A DNA stretch of 64,000 bases, taken from assembly GCF_013201075.1 (NCBI RefSeq), contig NZ_CP053708.1, forward strand, positions 1,119,501 through 1,183,500, in the 5' to 3' direction. The DNA is from Lichenicola cladoniae (GTDB lineage Bacteria; Pseudomonadota; Alphaproteobacteria; Acetobacterales; Acetobacteraceae). The notes below the pieces were generated by a model. It saw nothing but the letters and a program-made list of their open reading frames with translations, was not told where the DNA came from and did not search any database. A program made the translations under genes and the position numbers. This document shows positions 59,710 through 64,000 of the stretch, in pieces (positions within the stretch are counted from its first letter, which is position 1; every line of letters starts with the position of its first letter).

Positions 59710-62700
59710 CCGGCGGTGGCGTCCTGTTGTGTGGTGGGGCCGGGGCGGGGCGGGTGACGCCCGCCCCCCAGCCAGCTTCGGTTGGACCAGCGCCTGGCCG
59801 ACCAGTGCCGCATGCGGTCGAGATACAGATAGACCACCGGCGTGGTGTAGAGGGTGAGCGCCTGGCTGACGATCAGCCCGCCCACCACCGACAGTCCGAG
59901 CGGCCGGCGCAGCTCGTTGCCGTAACCATGTCCCAGCACCAGCGGCAGCGCGCCCAGGGCGGCGGCAAAGCTGGTCATCATGATCGGCCGGAACCGAAGC
60001 AGGCAGGCCTGGTAGATCGCGTCGTAGGGCGTGGCGCCGTGCTCGCGCTCCTGGCTCAGCGCGAAATCGATCAGCAGGATGGCGTTCTTCTTCACGATGC
60101 CGATCAGCAGGATCACCCCGATCATCGCGATCAGCGAGAACTCCTCGCCGAACAGCTGCAGCGCCAGGATCGCGCCGACGCCCGCCGACGGCAGCGTCGA
60201 CAGGATGGTCAACGGATGGATGTAGCTCTCGTAGAGGATGCCCAGCGTCGCATACACCGCGAGCAGGGCTGCCAGCACCACCAGCGGATAGGAGCTCGTG
60301 GTCTGCTGCAGTTGCTGGGCGTTGCCGGCAAAAGCGCCGTGGATTTCGGCCGGCACGTGCAGCTGCAGCATGGTCTCGCCGATGGCGGTCTCGGCCGCGC
60401 TGAGCGAGCCGCCGACCGGGGTGTTGAACGAGATGGTGGCCGCGACGAAGCCGCCATCGTGCGAGACTTCGAGCGGGGTGACGGTCGGACCGATCGTGGT
60501 GACTGCCGATAGCGGCACCATCGTCTCCCTCGCGGACGACACCGCCGATCCGTTGGAGGCGCCCTTGCCGCCGGCGAGGCTGTTGCTGTTGGCGTTCTGC
60601 TGCGACTGCTGCGCTGTCGAGAGCGTCGTGGTGCTGCTGGTGCCGCTCGTGGTGCCGCTGGTGGCGGACGCGATGCCGGTGCCGGTCTGCACGGTGGCGC
60701 TGGTGTTGGAGATCGACTGGCCACCGCTGCCGCCGCCGTTGGTGGTGCCGCCGGACGCGTTGCTGCTGGCGTTGCTCACACGGATCAGGTTGCTGCTGGC
60801 ACTGCCGGTCGCGGTTCCGCTGGCGGCACTCACCCAGATCTGCTTCAGGATCGAGGGGTCCTGCCAGAAGCGCGGCGCCACCTCCATCACGACATGGTAC
60901 TGGTTGAGCGTATTGTAGATGACCGAGGCCGAGCGCTGGCCGAACGCGTCGTTCAGCGTGTTGCTGATCAGCTGCGGTGTGAGCTTGAGGCGGGCGGCAC
61001 TGTCGCGATCGATCGCCACCTGGATTGCCTGGCCACCCTGGGAGACGTCGGAATCGACGTCGGCAAGCTCGGTCCGCTTCTTGAGGGCAGCCTCGATCTT
61101 CTGGGCCCACGAGTAGAGCAGCTCGGAATCGTCTGATGTGAGCGTGTACTGGTAGTTCGAGCTGCTGGACCTGGCACCGGCGCGCACGTCGCCGGCCGAG
61201 AAGGCGAAGAAGCGGGCGCCAACCATGTTCTTGAGGCTGGCACTCAGCCGCCCGATGGTCTGCTCGACGCTGTCGCTGCGCTGCGAGATGTCCTTGAGCT
61301 GGATGTACACCTGCGCCTGGTTGGTGCCGCGGCCGCCGGTAAAGCCGGCCACGGTCAGCACGTCCGGGTCGGCCAGTACGGCGTTCTGCACCTCGATCAG
61401 CTTCTGCTGCATGTTCTGGAACGAGATGCTCTGCTCGCCCTCGACGCGTCCGATCAGCAGGCCGTTATCCTCGGTCGGGAAGAAGCTCTTCGGCATGCGC
61501 TGCACCAGCAGGATCGTCAGCACGATGGTCAGCGGCAGGGTCAGCACCACCAGCCGGCGATGCCGCAAGGCCCAGTTCAGGCTCTTCTCGTAGCCATGCA
61601 GCATGCCGTCGAGCCCGCGCTCGATCAGTGCCGAGAAGCGGGCAATGGCACGGCGCACCGGCCCCGCCTGCGATCGTGCCCGCCGTGTATCCTCGGCGGC
61701 CTGCTCCGGGCTCACGCGCGGCTGCACCACGAGCAGCAGCGAGCACATCATCGGGGTGATGGTGAGCGCCAGCACCAGCGAGACGCTGATCGTCACGATC
61801 AGCGTCATCGCGAACTCGTAGAAGAACTTGCCCGCGATCCCGGGCAGCAGCAGGATCGGCATGAAGACCGCGATCAGCGACACCGTGATCGAAATCACCG
61901 TGAAGCTGACCTCGGCGGTGCCCTGCAGCGCCGCCTGCAGCCGCGGCATGCCGTCTTCCATGTGGCGGGCGATGTTCTCCAGCACCACGATCGCGTCGTC
62001 CACTACGAAGCCGGTCGCGATGGTCAGGGCCATCAGCGACAGGTTGTCGAGCGCGAAGCCGAGCATGTACATCGCGCTGAACGTCGAGATGATCGAGACC
62101 GGCACGGCGACCGCCGGGATCAGCGTCGAGCGGAAGGTGCGCAGGAACACCAGCACGACCAGCACGACCAGCACGATGGCGATCAGCAGCGTGGTCTGGG
62201 TATCGCTGACCGAGGCGCGGATGGTGGTGGAGCGGTCCATGCCGATATGCAGCGACACGTCGGCGGGCAGCGCGGTCTGTAGTGTCGGCAGCAGCGCCTT
62301 GATGCCGTCGATGGTCTTGATGATGTTGGCGTTGGCCTGCGGATAGACGATGCAGATGACCGAGGGCTCGCCGTTGTAGTAGCCGGCGTTGCGAAGATCC
62401 TCGACGCTGTCGTTGATCTCGGCGATATCGGTGAGCCGGATCGGCGCGCCGTTGCGATAACCGACCACCAGGTCGCGATAATCCGCCGCCTTGCGGGCCT
62501 GGTCGTTGGTGTCGAGCTGGTAGCGGCGGGGGCCGACATCGATGAAGCCCTTCGGCGTGTTGGCGTTGGCCGACGAGAGGGCGGCGCGTACGTCCTCGAA
62601 GCCGATCCCCTGCTGGAACATCGGCAGCGGGTTCATCTCGACCCGGACCGCCGGCAGCGAACTGCCGCCGGGTTGGAAATTACCGACGCCCTGTACCTTC

Positions 62701-63200
62701 GAGAGCTGCTGCTGCAGGACGTTGGTGGCGAGGTCGAAGAGTTCCGGCATCGTCTTCGTCTTGGACGTGAGCGCCAGGATCATGATCGGCTGCCCGGCCG
62801 GGTTGAACTTGTGATAGACCGGATTGCTGCGCAGGCTGGTGGGCAGGTCGGCGCGGGCCGACTGGATCGCCGCCTCGACGGCATGGGCTGCCGTGTTGAC
62901 GTCGGTCGAGAGGTCGAACTGGATCACGATGCGGGTCGAGTTCTGAACGCTTTCCGAGGTCATCTCGGTGACGCCGGCGATGGTGCCGAGATGCCGTTCG
63001 AGCGGCGTCGCCACCGTCTCGGCGACTTCTTCCGGCGAGCCGCCGGGCTGGGTCGCCTGCACCTGGATCACCGGGAAGGCGACGTTGGGCAGTGGTGCGA
63101 CCGGCAGCTTGGTGTAGGCGAACGCCCCGCTCAGAGTCAGGGCGACGGTCAGCAGCGTGGTCGCCACCGGTCGCAGGATGAAGGGCCGGGAGATGTTCAT
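59706..63200 (-). CDS. RND efflux pump, MdtC-like, with low-complexity insertion
   Basis: 1164 residues, more than 100 longer than typical MdtC/AcrB-type pumps. Twelve membrane helices are expected, and the proton-relay region reads [19 protein letters not shown]. The extra length is a Ser/Thr/Gly/Asn/Gln-rich stretch at about residues 785-890, in the second periplasmic loop ([18 protein letters not shown] is part of it). The gene overlaps the upstream pump and the downstream channel gene by 4 bp each. With two RND genes in series it matches the MdtB-MdtC heteromeric layout. Confidence 0.92.
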   Translation of the reverse strand: MNISRPFILRPVATTLLTVALTLSGAFAYTKLPVAPLPNVAFPVIQVQATQPGGSPEEVAETVATPLERHLGTIAGVTEMTSESVQNSTRIVIQFDLSTDVNTAAHAVEAAIQSARADLPTSLRSNPVYHKFNPAGQPIMILALTSKTKTMPELFDLATNVLQQQLSKVQGVGNFQPGGSSLPAVRVEMNPLPMFQQGIGFEDVRAALSSANANTPKGFIDVGPRRYQLDTNDQARKAADYRDLVVGYRNGAPIRLTDIAEINDSVEDLRNAGYYNGEPSVICIVYPQANANIIKTIDGIKALLPTLQTALPADVSLHIGMDRSTTIRASVSDTQTTLLIAIVLVVLVVLVFLRTFRSTLIPAVAVPVSIISTFSAMYMLGFALDNLSLMALTIATGFVVDDAIVVLENIARHMEDGMPRLQAALQGTAEVSFTVISITVSLIAVFMPILLLPGIAGKFFYEFAMTLIVTISVSLVLALTITPMMCSLLLVVQPRVSPEQAAEDTRRARSQAGPVRRAIARFSALIERGLDGMLHGYEKSLNWALRHRRLVVLTLPLTIVLTILLVQRMPKSFFPTEDNGLLIGRVEGEQSISFQNMQQKLIEVQNAVLADPDVLTVAGFTGGRGTNQAQVYIQLKDISQRSDSVEQTIGRLSASLKNMVGARFFAFSAGDVRAGARSSSSNYQYTLTSDDSELLYSWAQKIEAALKKRTELADVDSDVSQGGQAIQVAIDRDSAARLKLTPQLISNTLNDAFGQRSASVIYNTLNQYHVVMEVAPRFWQDPSILKQIWVSAASGTATGSASSNLIRVSNASSNASGGTTNGGGSGGQSISNTSATVQTGTGIASATSGTTSGTSSTTTLSTAQQSQQNANSNSLAGGKGASNGSAVSSARETMVPLSAVTTIGPTVTPLEVSHDGGFVAATISFNTPVGGSLSAAETAIGETMLQLHVPAEIHGAFAGNAQQLQQTTSSYPLVVLAALLAVYATLGILYESYIHPLTILSTLPSAGVGAILALQLFGEEFSLIAMIGVILLIGIVKKNAILLIDFALSQEREHGATPYDAIYQACLLRFRPIMMTSFAAALGALPLVLGHGYGNELRRPLGLSVVGGLIVSQALTLYTTPVVYLYLDRMRHWSARRWSNRSWLGGGRHPPRPGPTTQQDATAG

Positions 63201-64000
63201 CGCGTGGTGGACGGACCGGGCGTCGGCTCGGCCCGACCGGCGTTGCGCCGTCTCATCCAGGCCCGGGTCCGCCGGCTCAGCCCGTCCATGAACAGGTAGA
63301 TCACCGGGGTGGTGAACAGGGTCAGCAACTGGCTGACCATCAGCCCGCCGACGATGGCGATGCCGAGCGGACGCCTGAGCTCCGAGCCGGTACCGGTGCC
63401 CATCATCAGCGGCAGGGCGGCGAACGCGGCTGCCAGCGTGGTCATCAGGATCGGCCGGAAGCGGAGCAGGGCGGCACGCCTGATCGCGTCGAACGGGGTC
63501 ATGCCGTCCTCGCGTTCAGCCTCGAGCGCGAAGTCGATCATCATGATCGCGTTCTTCTTCACGATGCCGATCAGCAGTACGATGCCGATGATGCCCATCA
63601 CGTCCAGGTCGGCGCCGGCGATCATCAGGGCGGCCAGCGCGCCGATGCCGGCGGACGGCAGCGTCGACAGGATGGTGACCGGGTGGATGAAGCTCTCGTA
63701 GAGCACGCCCAGCACGATATAGACCGCGGCCAGTGCGGCCAGCACCAGGAAGAATTCGTTGCCGAGGCTGCTCTGGAACGCGGCCGCGGTGCCCTGGAAC
63801 GAGGTCTGGAAGCTCGACGGCAGCCCGATCGATTTTTCGGCGGTGTCGATCGCGTTCACCGCAGGTCCGAGCGAGGCGCCGTCCCTCAGGTTGAACGAGA
63901 TCGTCGTGGCCGGAAACTGGCCCAGATGCGAGATCAGCAATGGCGCGGTGCCGATATGAACCGATGCCACCGCGCTCAGCGGCACCAGCCCGCCGGTCGG
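63197..64000 (-). CDS. RND efflux pump, MdtB-like (C-terminal part, cut by right edge)
   Basis: The reading frame is open to the window edge; 267 residues are visible. The second periplasmic region, then [20 protein letters not shown], the [20 protein letters not shown] helix and the final [20 protein letters not shown] are typical RND C-terminal segments. No low-complexity insertion is seen in the visible part. Its stop overlaps the start of the next pump as ATGA. The adaptor gene is expected beyond the edge. Confidence 0.92.
   Translation of the reverse strand, partial: PTGGLVPLSAVASVHIGTAPLLISHLGQFPATTISFNLRDGASLGPAVNAIDTAEKSIGLPSSFQTSFQGTAAAFQSSLGNEFFLVLAALAAVYIVLGVLYESFIHPVTILSTLPSAGIGALAALMIAGADLDVMGIIGIVLLIGIVKKNAIMMIDFALEAEREDGMTPFDAIRRAALLRFRPILMTTLAAAFAALPLMMGTGTGSELRRPLGIAIVGGLMVSQLLTLFTTPVIYLFMDGLSRRTRAWMRRRNAGRAEPTPGPSTTR

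Noticed and set aside
59709-61110. Long N-terminal extension of the efflux lipoprotein reaching 963 residues
   Set aside because: It would read through the RND pump gene in another frame and remove the lipoprotein signal from the N-terminus; the ATGA overlap at 59709 gives a normal protein.

Overview
GC-rich chromosomal DNA from an alphaproteobacterium, most likely Acetobacteraceae or a close relative. The transcription/translation core supports this: the rplKAJL-rpoBC, str, S10-spc and alpha operons follow one another on the + strand, the alpha operon reads rpsM-rpsK-rpoA-rplQ without rpsD (the alphaproteobacterial order), and RpoB and RpoC are of alphaproteobacterial length. The genus assignment is inference from protein character, not a search.

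Layout. (1) 1-2111: the end of an efflux operon (adaptor, cut by the window edge, and an outer-membrane lipoprotein). (2) 2092-6553, minus: four tightly coupled glycosyltransferase genes, one of them sucrose-phosphate-synthase-like. (3) 6645-13937: a polyol or tetrose utilisation locus, with a fused DhaK-DhaL kinase diverging from a ribose-type ABC importer, a DeoR-type regulator and a short-chain dehydrogenase. (4) 13950-14192: a small conserved-looking protein. (5) 14352-42576: ribosomal proteins, RNA polymerase subunits, EF-Tu, SecY and adenylate kinase. Three strong rho-independent terminators are visible in the window: after rpoC, after rplQ and after the DUF1328 gene. fusA is absent between rpsG and tuf, and secE-nusG are absent upstream of rplK. 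(6) 42752-49808: a transglutaminase/DUF2126 protein, an SPFH protein, a DEDDh exonuclease, a zinc-ribbon metallopeptidase, and small stress-type proteins (CsbD-like, DUF1328). (7) 49879-57723: a nickel-pincer-nucleotide (NPN) cofactor island. larC-larE-larB are followed on the minus strand by a Tat-exported aldo/keto reductase, an exported cupin and a decayed glycerate kinase. On the other side lie a divergent NiCoT nickel permease and a second aldo/keto reductase. No larA is present. (8) 57769-64000, minus: a small helical protein, then an RND efflux operon (two RND pumps and an outer-membrane lipoprotein) whose first pump is cut by the right edge.

How the parts work together. The NiCoT permease would supply Ni2+, LarB and LarE would build the dithio-pyridinium nucleotide, and the His-rich LarC would insert nickel. 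The enzyme that uses the cofactor is not encoded here, which is the most interesting open question of the window. The ABC importer, DAK-type kinase and dehydrogenase would import, oxidise and phosphorylate a small polyol or ketose under DeoR-type control. The right-edge efflux locus uses the MdtBC-like two-pump arrangement, and one pump carries an unusual low-complexity insertion of about 100 residues.

No tRNA, rRNA, CRISPR array, insertion sequence or phage gene was recognised.
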